A DNA stretch of 64,000 nt from Prostheceraeus crozeri (Eukaryota > Platyhelminthes > Polycladida > Euryleptidae). Within the stretch, counting starts at the first letter, position 1, and every line of letters begins with the position of its first letter. The stretch covers positions 1 to 64,000 of the forward strand of contig CAJQUW010007090.1 of assembly GCA_907163375.1 (NCBI GenBank), given 5' to 3'. Under the pieces are notes generated by a model, which was not told the origin of the DNA, did not search any database, and saw only the letters and a list, made by a program, of their open reading frames with translations. Positions 38,241 through 49,708 of the stretch are shown in pieces. Position numbers and translations under genes: made by a program.

Positions 38241-39685
38241 ACTCGTTCCAATAGGGAAATCATTTTTTACCATCCTCTTCATCTTGTTATTATAAACAGC
38301 AATTAAAATTTGAAATCTCCTTTTTCAAAAAAATTGTTGCTTTGAGTATCTGTGGACAGTGATGGTAAATGACTCCTATAAACGATCTATTTTGAAAAGT
38401 CATCACATGAAAAAGTCGGAAGGCAATAATGCTTGAAATATGTTTGATTGCATTGGGTTAGTAAATATTACAAAATCAGTTCATACAATTGTATAAATGC
38501 ACCAAAAGTAGTGTGAGGAATGATAATCTGTCCATTGTCTGACTTGGGTTTCACAATTGTAGCATAAAATTGACAGTGTTACTTACAAATCCATTGTCAG
38601 TAGTGGTTATGTGACATAGCTAATATTCACTTAATAATTTTGCAGATGCATTTATGGATGACTGAAGACGTATATCATGGCTTCATTTGCACATTGTCAA
38701 TGGTCTGAAAGTGGTTTTGAATAGCTTAAAATGCTTAGTTTCGAAAGAAATTGACCACAATTTCAAATTATGGTCAAATGTTTGATGTTCCTATACATGT
38801 CAAATTTATTAAACTTTGAATTGGTTATCAGAAGTGTGAGTCTAAAAGTCATACAGAAAGTTTGAAAATGTGATAGCTGTTACAGTTTCGGAGCAATCTA
38901 AAATAATGTCGAGGGTCCCAGGGGTCCCTACAGCAAAAATTGTGCTAAAACTACTAACATAGGACAGAACTGAAATATGTAGAACTATTCAAGTTGACAT
39001 GAAGTTTGAAGCATCAATTGAATCAATAATATCAATTGCATTGTCAAAGTAACAGAAAAAATAGTTTTAAAAGCATACTTTTTAAAGCAAGTGAGAATGC
39101 AGTTATTCTACTTTAACATGGCTTTAAAACATGTCACGTCTTTTTTAACCCTAAATGAGATCCGAATCATTGATGAGTGTCATAAAGGGTTGTCTTAAGT
39201 TTTTTATTCACGTAGAATGCAGAGTGACAGTATACAAATGAACCTACAATTCCATATTTAGTCTTGGATGTGAAGGCTCATATTTGAACAAAGAAATCGG
39301 GTCAATGGCGTCAAATTTAGAGTGTAATTTAGAATTATGCAATAACATATTTAACTTGTGAATATGATGGACAGGCACTCTATTTCACACATCAAATAAT
39401 TGTTGAAGTTGTCGATAAAAAAAACTGGAAAGACGATGCACAATAGGTACTGGAACAAAAAATTAATAAAACCTTTTACTCCTAAGTGTATCTTAATAAT
39501 ACGTAGGACAAATTGCTTTAGAAAAATTCGAAGATACTGTATTTTCTTCGCAGTATGCATGTGCATGACGCACACTGCATCTAATGGAGTACACAATTTT
39601 CCAAGTACTTAGAATGTGAAATTATATATGCAAAAGTAAGTGGATACCATGATATCAGTCACATTGAGCTTCTCATTATTTTCAG

Positions 39686-40813
39686 ATTATCGCTTTGCTA
39701 TCGGTTCTCTTCATCATCTTGTCTACAATCGGCTTAACACTTGGCACCATTCCGGAGCTCAGGGTTAAAGTATTTATAACGAAAATTAACAAAACTACCA
39801 ACGAAACATATACAGAGAAAACTGTCAGAGACAATCCCAATTTAGAGGTCCTTGAGACGATCTGCATATCTTGGTTCACATTAGAATTCATTTTACGTTT
39901 CTGCGCTTCTCCTGGTAAATGCAAGTTCATCAAAAGCCCAATGAACATTATCGATTTGATTGCAATTATGCCATACTACCTCTCCTTGATCGTCAACCAA
40001 ATTGTTCAAAGACAGACTGTGATGGACTTTGATCTTGTGGCTGTTCGAAAAGTTGTTCCTGTTTTCCGAATTCTTCGTATTTTGCGAGTTTTAAAGCTCG
40101 CCAGACACTCTACTGGGCTAAAAGCTTTAGGTTATACTCTTCGACGTAGTTACAAAGAACTTGGTCTACTCATGATGTTTGTGGCTTTGTGTGTTTTAGT
40201 CTTCAGTTCATTGGCTTACTTCGCGGAAAAGGATGATAATCAAGTTCAATTTAGCAGTATTCCTGCATCTTTTTGGTGGGCTACTATCACTATGACAACA
40301 GTTGGATACGGTGACGTATGCCCCATCACTCCGCTAGGAAAGCTAGTTGGTGCCGTTGGCTGCATCTGCGGTGTTCTGGTTGTTGCACTTCCAATCCCCA
40401 TAATTGTTAACAACTTCGGGGAATTCTACAACGAGCAAATTCGTCGAGAGAAGTCCAGGAAACGAAGAGAAGAGATGGAGAGGTCCAAGTTTATCGGCAG
40501 CATGCATTCTTTGTTGCCCATGGCCCCTAATATCGGTGGTTCTATGGGTGGTGATTCAGGTGATGGCGGTGGCTCACAAAAGCGCAGAGGATCGAGTGGA
40601 ACCTCACATAAAGCCTCATCAAATGGCGAGCATGCAGACGACAAGAATTCAAGAATGGAGGGTAACGAGTCAAATGCAGGTGGAATGGTGATTAGTAACT
40701 GTAACACGGAAAATATGGTAAATGCTTCTAAAAATGGACTGGACCCTTTAGACCAGCAAAGCCTGCAATTATCAGGACCAGGACGTGGAGAACATGGCTG
40801 TGGAAAGCGACAG
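39686..40813 (+). CDS. Shab: Shab/Kv2-like voltage-gated K+ channel, coding exon 2 (S1-S6 and proximal C-terminus)
   Basis: Encodes residues 240-615 when joined in phase 0 to exon 1. S1 is about 240-262. The S1-S2 loop has two N-glycosylation sequons (N274, N278). S2 is about 291-313 with the charge-transfer pair F303/E306. S3 is about 326-343. S4 has basic residues at 360, 361, 367, 370, 373, 376 and 379, then HSTGLKALG. The S4-S5 linker and S5 include [10 protein letters not shown] and [11 protein letters not shown]. The pore helix is [12 protein letters not shown] and the filter is TVGYGD (444-449). S6 has the Kv2-type hinge PIPII (475-479). The C-terminal part is Gly/Ser-rich, with a PKA-like site RRGS542. 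All parts needed for a conducting, voltage-gated subunit are present. Unusual: P364 in outer S4 and C451 two residues after the filter. The acceptor TTATTTTCAG ends at 39685 and the donor is CAG|GTGAGA at 40814, phase 0. If the donor is unused, the frame runs 45 codons further to a stop at 40946-40948. Confidence 0.95.
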
Positions 40814-41429
40814 GTGAGATTTTATTCAAATTGCAATCGAAAGAGAATTGACCGTTTGCAAAAATTAATGAACATATATTATTTATTATCGGAATTTTGC
40901 GCTAATGATCATGTATATTCTTCTTCTCTCCTACTGTATGTAACGTAGGGTTATAGGCATCTTAGCACGAGCGCATTAACATCTATGAAGTGTGATTTTA
41001 AAACATACTTATTGCTATTTTGGCTCGTAAAATAAACTGCATTTATCGCATTATAATATGTAGGCATATCTTGCATTAGAAACTGTTCAGAATGATGCAA
41101 ATAATGCTGCTATGTGCAAAGAGATTCCCATTAACAATCAGCTGAGTCAAACTTCCGCATAATTCCATAATGTGCAACATTTAAAGCAAGTTTTATCTGT
41201 TTTATCTGAGAGCATGAATAGCACAAGATAGCTCTGAAATGTTTTCTACCCGGTAGACAGAGTTGAAATTTAGATGAGGTGAAAAACACAACATCAATCA
41301 GTTTCAATGTGTCTCAATGAATTAAAGTTTTTAAAGCTTTAAAGAAAGCTCAACCTTAAAAAATAAATGAAACATTCATATGCTATAAAATAAGTAAAAT
41401 TTTGTTCGAATTTGCATATCAAAGATGCA

Positions 41430-41520
41430 CGTGCAGTGGCAATTAAACTAGCGACTTCCCTGGTGATATACTCGTAGACCAGCTGCTCTACCGCAAAGTT
41501 ATGAATCATCTGCCCATACC
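41430..41520 (-). repeat. tRNA-like / SINE-head relic
   Basis: On the minus strand GCGGTAGAGCAGCTGG resembles a tRNA A-box/D-arm. About 40 bases later AGTTTAATTGCC sits where a B-box (GGTTCGAATCC) would be, but degraded. Acceptor-stem pairing is not evident, so it is a pseudogene or SINE head, not a working tRNA. Confidence 0.4.
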
Positions 41521-42811
41521 AATGCAGAGGAATCGAGGCCTACCATCTTGCATTTGGTATCATTCGAATAATCAATGAATAAATATTTCATCACAATGAT
41601 TGCACCAGTATATAAGGTAATGTTTTCATTTAAAAAATAGACATTCCTTCTTTTTGGGCCTATTTACAAGCAAATAATGTAGTGATGCTAACAGAGTTAA
41701 CAATAACAAATTAACTGGATTTTCTCATATGAAATTGCTGCTTGAAGTAAGATTTCTATGAGGAGATATAAGGTAAGTCATGCATTCGAGTTGAACTAGT
41801 CGTTAGCCGAGATCAGCCGTCTTTCATCAGATTGCATTTTCTGATGAATACATACTCATGGAATGCAAACATCGAAATACAGATATATTGCACTGCACTC
41901 GAAATCCCTTTTTGCAATCTATGCGATGTGCGTTTCGATTTTTTCCTGCAGAATATGCCAGCATTCTTTCATAATCTATGTTGAATGTTCCATTAAAATT
42001 ATTTTAAAATTCATTCGATCAAAATGTCATTTCAAATAGTGTGAAAGGATGGCATTTCAACGCCCTGAGAGCTCCCATATACGCATCTTCCCATATATCT
42101 TCAACATGGGAAAGTAATGAAATTCAATCGCTCACACTGCAGCGAAATTGGTCTTTCTTTAAGTCCCATGTTTCAAATATCGGACAGTATCCAAAAATGA
42201 GAATACTGTCAAAAATTAAGATATGTCAGCAATATTGATCTGCACAAGTTCATTATAAAACTGTATAGATGCACTTATTTTAGATGTTCATAAAAATCTG
42301 ATTGATGCGATGTAACATTTACCAGTTCAGTTTGTTAAATCTTTTCAATGACGTTCACATAGAAATATATCATGCCTAGTCAAAAGCAATGAAAGTTATA
42401 TGATAACGATCTAACAAGATCACCCATGCAAGGAAACCACTCTGTAACAGCATCAGTTTTGTACAACACTCCAAGAAAGTTTTGAACATTTAAAATGATA
42501 GTGATATGAATTCATTTTTCTGCCTCAGAGAATGCGTTGTCGTAAGTTATTGCTAAATTAGGAGATTATATAAAGATTTACGTCTTTTTTTAAAAAACAT
42601 AGTTTCAGATGTTGGTAGGTCATCTTTCAAGAAAAAATAGTTCTTTTCTATTCTGTGAATATCGCGTGAATATCTATTGACAAAATTGTAACTTTCGTCT
42701 CAGTGGTCTGAGAAAATGCTTGGAACATTCATGTTTTTAGTAATCCTCGTCAGAAAATTTGTCAGAAAAGCAAGTTAAATTGAAGTCCCAATTCTGATAT
42801 TGCTCAAAACG

Positions 42812-42896
42812 TCGCATCCACCGTGGACTTCGGTTCCATTCCTTGGTCATGTGAGTCCGGCCGGGGAGCGGTGTTGGAGTCCTTTATTGACTAAGT
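42812..42896 (+). repeat. tRNA-derived SINE fragment, copy 1
   Basis: CACCGTGGACTTCGGTTCCA and TTCC form a B-box-like core (GGTTCCATTCC). They are followed by GTGTTGGAGTCCTTTATTGA and CTAAG, the tail also seen near 44.2 kb. The A-box part is lost or unrecognisable. Confidence 0.6.
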
Positions 42897-43620
42897 AACT
42901 ACATATAATTGTTTTGAGGTATTCGATGATAGTTCACTTTAACACATTCTGTCATATAGAAAAGTGAAACAAAATTCAGCGCACTTGAAAAGTTACTTTG
43001 AGGGACTGATTGCAGCATTGTGATCTTAGCGGTATAGCGAGCAATATAAACGGATCCTTCAACTTTATTTCAAAACTTCACCTTTATCGCCACTACAATC
43101 GAATGCAACAGGAGAGAAATAAATGACGTCTTTAAGACGGAATTCACATATGCAGCGTAACAAAAACACGACAAAAGCGGAATACACAAGTTTACGTCTA
43201 TAACAGCTCTATGACATGCGTTTTTTGCAAGTTCATGTTTTTAACTGAACACGGAGTTTCGAGTAATTTTGACATACCCAATTAACAAATGCGATTAAGT
43301 TGACATCTGAAAGCATTCAGCAAATACTTCTTAAGCAGTATACTACTTTTTTAACATTTTGTTGAATATCGCAGAAATTAACTTAATATAGTCATTACGC
43401 ATCTCAAATTTATTCCGGTATGGCTGCATGTTTGACTAGGGAGTTGTGTTGACATGAACTGGGCTTACTGATGATTCAAGATATTGGGTGTAATGACAGC
43501 TATTTAGGTATGTTCCCACTCTTGAACTGCGGATGCAACTCAATATTTAATTATTCTGTATTAGTGCACTCACTGGGCTTGCAAAAAATAGCATTTAATA
43601 ATCACTGTAAAGCCCCTAAT

Positions 43621-43650
43621 ACCTAACACATAGTCACCTAACACATAGTT
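43621..43650. repeat. 15-bp tandem duplication
   Basis: ACCTAACACATAGTC is followed directly by ACCTAACACATAGTT. Confidence 0.85.
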
Positions 43651-44109
43651 CGAAAAATTGAACGCCAACTTCTGATATGAGCGTCACTTTTGTAGCTATC
43701 AATTATTGCAGTATAAAGTGCGTGTATGAATGCATTAGGTAGTCTACCAAGAAAATTGACTACGCACAGAGTTTACATGTATAATTTACTAATCACAATC
43801 CTTACTCGCCGTATATTCCCACGAATGCCTTCATGATTCATGCATAATGAAACAGCGACGCGCTATATGATGGCTTCTGTTGCACTTTCTTCCCTGTGAC
43901 AATATGTAATAGCACGATCGTTTCTCTCAAGACCTACGGTTATGAAATACCATATATGCCAGATCTAGTTTGACAACAAAGGTCTGTCTCAGCATCTTGA
44001 ATATCTAAAGAGAATGACTACGATTGATGCTGATATCATGCCTTCGATAAGCTGTTGTTATCATTTGGAGATGACTTCTGCCTTCACTCGCATTCCTTTT
44101 GTACCATCA

Positions 44110-44216
44110 GCGTAGCCTAGTGAAGAAGGTACGAGCTCATTTACACCGTGGACTTCGGTTCGATTCCTGGGGTGGGGAATCAAGAGTGTTGGGGGATTTT
44201 TTATTGACTAAATCGC
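44110..44216 (+). repeat. tRNA-derived SINE, copy 2
   Basis: GTAGCCTAGTGAAGAAGG (A-box-like) lies about 45 bp before a perfect B-box, GGTTCGATTCC (44157-44167), which is the spacing of a pol III tRNA-type promoter. The shared tail GTGTTGGGGGATTTTTTATT and GACTAA follows. About 80 bp align with the copy near 42.8 kb, which shows an interspersed family. Confidence 0.65.
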
Positions 44217-45599
44217 TGTCGCTCTCTTCACATATTCATTAGATCGAGTTTGCTATCTTGTTCGTCTTGCCTCGATTGATCGCAGCTCTTAATTACCGAA
44301 ATAAGTAAGATATTTAGTTAGCATTATCTTCAGTTTACAAGGATATATCACAATGTCTTGATTTAAATATTTACGTCATCGGGCTAACGGTGCTCAATAA
44401 GGCACCTTCCGAAATAATAGAATATTAAAATTTGAAAAATAGAATATAAACAAATATTGATACAATTTTAACTGTTGCATTTTGAAAAGGAAATTTTTAT
44501 CTTTTTGACAATCCCCAATAGAACACAACCTTATCAGGGGGAATTGATAACTAAACCTAGCCAAAGCGATCTATTAGAGCTTTTACGATATTGCTGGCGC
44601 GCTTACTTTGAAGACATGGCAGAGTTCCTGTTGAAAGCATGCAGAAATTAACTTGGTATGCTGATTTCGTATCTCGAAGTACTTAGGTCTAATATTATTT
44701 TCACAATTGGCATATCTTTCAAGAACTTAATTAAAAACTAAAATAAGCTTGTGTGAAATATCTAAACATGCACAAATAAAACAGACTTGGCCTATCTGCA
44801 TTGATTTTTTGTACCAACTATCAATGATGAAAATCTTTCCTATCATAATTGGATTTAAATTACGTGAGTTCTAATTTCCCAATCTCAATTGGCATCATTT
44901 AATGCTAGATGGAAATATCTCGTGACTTTCTATTTGTAATTTAACATTTCAGAAAGTCTGTTAATCTTAATATGTCAGTGAAGCGTAGTGAAACCTTGAT
45001 GACGAAAAATCATTTAAGAAGATATCATCGACTCTTACTCATGTAATCCCAAGAGATCGGTGCAAATGCTTGCAAAACTTCAGGAAATAACGCGCGAGAT
45101 AGTCTTCATACTTTCCAAACGCTGAGAATGTTTCTAGCTTCAATGTGAATTTTCTTTCAGAATTTACAAATTGACCTCAAATCGCCTCTAGTGAGAATTT
45201 ATGTGTAGAATTTGCGCTAAGAATTACAGCATCGATTTGCAATAGAAATCAATGCCTTAATTCAGACATGGACAACTTGTGCCCTGCGGGTCATAGACGG
45301 TGTACCCCTGAGTGATGAAAGTGGACCGCTGAAAATGTATTACCTAATGGCCGTTTTTGTCCTTCGCTTTTAGGAAGTCAATATTCATGCAGCTGCTTGT
45401 AGAACAACCGATTTGAGAATCATTCTTCTGAGCTCTCGTGCGTTTGTGTGAGGTTCAAACGTGCTCCGTGTTGATAATACTCGCACTCGCGCTATGAGAG
45501 TTGACCAGTTTCTTTAGTGATAATAATTTACAGTCACATATCCGGAATTTAGATGGGACGTGATTTTTTCATTCTCATAGATGTCCTACACCACTGCAA

Positions 45600-45672
45600 A
45601 TCTTTATGAGAATCCTGTGAGGATTCCCACAAGGATTTCACTATTTTATACAATAGGATTAAGCATTTTTGT
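45600..45672. repeat. Interspersed repeat copy (related to 21013-21086)
   Basis: GAATCCTGTGAGGATTCCCA to ACAATAGGATTAAGCA aligns along about 60 bp with the copy in intron 1. Function and family unknown. Confidence 0.45.
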
Positions 45673-46175
45673 ACAGTACACGATCTATGTAAGTCACACA
45701 TGTTGTCAAATATAGTAGGCCCCATCGTAGCATATCTCTGTATAGTTAGACAATGTAATGATAAAAATATAAATGCCTGATTTACATTCAATATGCACAG
45801 CATTAAAATTAGTGATCCTAACCCAGTAACAACTACTGTCTGGTGCAGCTTACAATACATGCCGAGTGTCCGAAATATTGTGATAATATATTTTTGTAAA
45901 CGTTATTAGCCAAGGGGTTTATTATTTGCACGCATGCTTATCATGAGATTGATGGAAGAAATGTCAAATGCCTTCGGTAATGTCCGAAAAAATGAGGTCA
46001 GTAAATACTGAAAGTCCTCATGCAACTTCATGTCCCGTTAGTCATTGAAAGTGCATTAATAGAAGCACGCTAAGCTAGACAATGATTTTTAGTTTCTCTA
46101 ACTTTGTTCATAATGAATAAAGGTGGTCAATGATTACATTTAAATGTCTACTGTGGCCGTCAACTTGCATTTAAT

Positions 46176-46290
46176 GAAGGTTCCATGGGAACTCCTATTC
46201 CTATGGGATATTAGATAAATATCGATTCCCACGCCTACACCACAGTGTATGGGAAGTCCCATTCCCACGGCAACTCTGTATTGCATCTGG
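46176..46290. repeat. Repeats of TTCCCAT/ATGGGAA
   Basis: GGTTCCATGGGAACTCC, CCTATGGGAT, GATTCCCACG, ATGGGAAGTCCCATTCCCA. Several near-palindromic words in 110 bp, similar in style to the 21.0 and 45.6 kb repeats. It may belong to the same element family. Confidence 0.35.
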
Positions 46291-47314
46291 AAAAGATCAG
46301 GTATTCACGGTGGTCTACTTGTCCAGCCGCCAACACGAGTATCTGAAATCAAAATACGAGTGTCAAATCTGCTGGAAACGGGGACGAAAATGAGATCATC
46401 GAAAATGACCAAATAATGTTTGGCAGAATTTCCTCATTCTCCTGTATCCAATCGGTGAAATCCAGACGCCTTCACATATCATGGTCAAAAATCTCATGTG
46501 TCCGGGATATTCGGAATGGATGCATCCCAAATTAGTGAACAACTCGTAGGACGTTGCGCTGAGGTGTTCTGTGGATGAGGGACCGCGAATCCACACGCGA
46601 ATTGTCGAGAAATAGTGTGACCCAAATGAATTTACCGCTTGAAGATTGGTAATCAACATCTCGATCGTGGAACGTCTTTATCTATCGACGTTCTACCAGA
46701 TGACCGGCGGATGTCATTGAGTCATTTTCTCGAACTTTGTTGAAAGTTGAAAGGGATAACTGTGGGAGGGCATGATTCTCTTACATATGCACACAAACTA
46801 GCAGTTGGGTTACCCGTTATTTGAATAAAACAACTTCACGAGAGTCAATCTTGTTATAAATTAAACGACATCGTCAGCGGCAGGAACATAACAGAACTTT
46901 AGGTTTTGGAGGCTGTTCCTCGCATATCTGAGATGAATCATAAGTATCAAAATTGAAAGACAGATTCAAAATCTACGAAAAACTTGAATGACTTGCTTCT
47001 GTTCAAATCGCAGGTCGAACAAAATTGAATCGATTGTTGAATCAGTCTGTAGTCAAATCAAATCACTAAACAAAAGAAAAATAATGAATCATGCGCTAGA
47101 CAATGCTAGAATTTCATGAACTGGTAGATAATTTGATGAGATTTAGATTTTTACAGATAATTTTGCAAGAATGAAAGATATTACATGAAACAAAACCCCA
47201 AGTCTTGACGAACAAAATGTCATTAAAATGACCGTGCTTATTTCAGTAAGCACAACGCATCATCAAAGTTTTGCGCACTTTATGACTCAACCTGTATTAT
47301 ATGCATGCTATATC

Positions 47315-47545
47315 TACAAGTACTTCAAATCTGCGTGCTGTCCGTTTTCCTCTTGGTTCCTATTCTTGATAGACATGATCAAAAGAAATACATGTAAATC
47401 TATTAGGAAACAAACTGAGGTTTTCGGTCAAATGACATTGTCTGTGTTTTCTCTAAGTGAGAAGTAGGCTGCTAAGTCAAGAGTCACAATTTTTGGCATG
47501 GAATGTCACTTCAGACTTAGAATTTCTTGCTTAATTATAGAAATC
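47315..47545 (+). repeat. Third copy of the fold-back arm repeat
   Basis: GACATGATCAAAAGAAATAC, then GAGGTTTTCGGTCAAATGAC, GTTTTCTCTAAGTGAG and CACAATTTTTGGCATGGAAT run collinear with the arms at 57755-57982 and 58103-58343, in the orientation of the left arm. Identity is lower than between the two arms, and the left boundary is uncertain. Confidence 0.55.
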
Positions 47546-48039
47546 AAGAAAAATGAGGTAAATCACACATATTGATCTTAATGAAAAACATAACAATGAT
47601 CAAACATGACTTTTACGTGATCGGGTATAGGAAATATGACAGTCATTCTATGTGCTAATTATCTTTACATCTTAAAAGTCAGATTATTTTGCAGCGGAAT
47701 ATGCTGCATGATTATTGCACAATGCAAAAGAAATGACGTCATTATGAAAGTGGAAACCGGTTGAAGTGAATTATGTATGAGTTACATTCTATTAAAATCA
47801 CATGAAAAATTGGTGTGGTTGATGTCAGACAGATGTCACTTCATTCTCTCTCGTGAAAATGATTCCCATGAAGCTACTGTATTAATGGCCTCATATAAAT
47901 TAATTTAGTTATCCTCTTATTCTGGCTAGGCTCTCATTCGAGATGGATTGTGGACTGAATTTGCCAGTACGGATTCCAAGTCTCTACTACCATCGATAAA
48001 CTTTAATCGAATATAAATAAAAAATTATTTGTCAGTGTA

Positions 48040-48170
48040 TGATATTTTACTATACATATATAACATTTTTTTGTGATAAATATTAAATATGAGTATTGAC
48101 TCAAACATATAAAATTTTTCGATTATTTAATGAAATTAATGCTTGATGTAATATATTATATAATATCACG
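48040..48170. repeat. AT-rich low-complexity tract
   Basis: Long runs of A/T with TATATAACATTTTTTTGTGA and ATATATTATATAATAT. No other feature. Confidence 0.5.
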
Positions 48171-49088
48171 CGAATGACACCAGAATGAATATTTAAGCCA
48201 CTACGATACAATCAATGGTCACATTCAAACTATATTACTGCAAGAGTGAATTTGTGATTAACAACAAAATTGTCGGCCTCACTCAAAAAGAAATAAATAA
48301 GCTTACAATGCATAACAGGTGCATCTGTGTTGCCAAGAGTGATTTCAAACATTACATTTCTGAATTCACTTTGAGAGTGCTCAAATTCCTATTCGGTGGC
48401 TCATAATTCGGGTTGAAAAGCTTCCATTGACACCTGATGTGACAGTTAACAATTCAAGGTCGTTTTGAGGTGCACAATTATCAATAACCAATTCAGAATG
48501 CTGCTGGCTCGCAAAGGGAAACAACTGAAGCAAAGAGTCTCACAGATTTCGGTGGTCTCTTGATTTCAAGATCTCATCATTCTGATGCTTTTGGCACAGA
48601 GATATATTCATTTGCGTGTGGGTTAGTCTAGAGCGGACAAAATCGTATCCCAGCCTGTGTATGAAATGGTAGCAAGCGACAGATGAAGACATAGATCTTC
48701 GTTTATCTTTGGCTTGTGTGATTGGCCAAGCGCGCGCATTACATAAGTAGTTCGTGATAGCGAGCACACGAACATCAGCGCAACGGTTAGATTGCAGTCA
48801 GGCCTGTCAAGTGAAAAGTGCATTTTCTTGGCTCAATTTCTTTAGTGATAAATTCGTCAAACGGAAATATTATTAACACCGCATATGATCTAAATTTACT
48901 GACTGTGTACGTCTTATGTGTTCGTCAGAATTCAGGCTTTAATCCGCATTACGTTTAATGGAAAAGTGATCTTCTTGGACCTAAAAACTAGCTCTAGCCG
49001 TGACCATCAATATTTAGGAAAGTCATCTCTTGACCCAAACACGCAGACAAAACAATTTACCTCTGTGGCTGTGATTTTAGTCCTTGGC

Positions 49089-49708
49089 CAGTCGCGTAGC
49101 CAGGATTTCATTTCCGCGGGGGAGACGATGAATGTGGCTTATTTAATATAAGCCTATACTTAATAATTTCGTAAATCAGAAGCCATAATATTCATTCATA
49201 TCTGATTTGATTATGATCTGATTTTGTCTTTTATTGATCATTCATGACACACGATTGACATAAAGTCATACAGTATATGCAAGATTATCGATGACAGGCA
49301 CAAGCGTAGAATGAAGTCTAGGCTCTAACAATATTGATATAATATAAGTGGATCATCATTCGACACACGTGTAATTAGAAACAAAAGCGAAATAGAACAG
49401 GCGTTTATATACCCAGTCATGAATGGCCTCTACTTATGGGTGTCGCAAAATCGAGACGTCCGTGACAGTACTATGACCGACTGTCTGACTCACAGAAATG
49501 AACATCTCTCGCGATCGTTGCGCAACAGGGGACATGCGAAAATTAACCAAGCGCGCTACTGTAGGATTTCAGATTCTCACATTAATGAATTAATGATTCG
49601 ACATAGAATGATGTTAATATACTTCCGCATAAAACACAAAGATTGTCCCCCGCTCAGATTTCATTTCGGGGGATATGTCCCCCTTGTCCCCCCTTGGCTA
49701 CGCCACTG
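49089..49708. mobile_element. hAT-like non-autonomous transposon
   Basis: The left end is CAGTCGCGTAGCCAGGATTT. The right end, reverse-complemented, is CAGTGGCGTAGCCAAGGGGG. Both ends continue into GGGGGA-rich subterminal sequence. The flanks TCCTTGGC (49081-49088) and TCCATGGC (49709-49716) match at 7 of 8 bases, consistent with an aged 8-bp hAT target duplication. It is 620 bp. An open frame of 131 codons (49419-49814, +) runs out of the element and is not transposase. Confidence 0.85.

Larger units (their letters stand above)
13177..39685 (+). other. Intron 1 of the Shab-like gene (26.5 kb, phase 0)
   Basis: Bounded by GTAAGT at 13177 and TTCTCATTATTTTCAG ending at 39685. Joining R239 to I240 restores the Kv2 linker-to-S1 sequence without gap (AAR then IIALLSV, against AAK-ILAIISI in Kv2), so both splice sites are well supported. 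From memory, vertebrate KCNB genes also carry a long intron near this point. Repeats inside are listed separately. The rest (for example 13.2-15.0, 15.2-17.1, 17.2-21.0, 25.0-28.4 and 35-37 kb) is AT-rich DNA in which I recognise nothing. Confidence 0.9.

Noticed and set aside
40814-40948. In-frame continuation of exon 2 to a stop, as the true channel C-terminus
   Set aside because: The composition looks intronic and a strong donor precedes it. Kept only as a possible read-through isoform.
41430-41520. Functional tRNA gene on the minus strand
   Set aside because: The B-box is degraded and acceptor-stem pairing is absent. Listed only as a tRNA-like relic.
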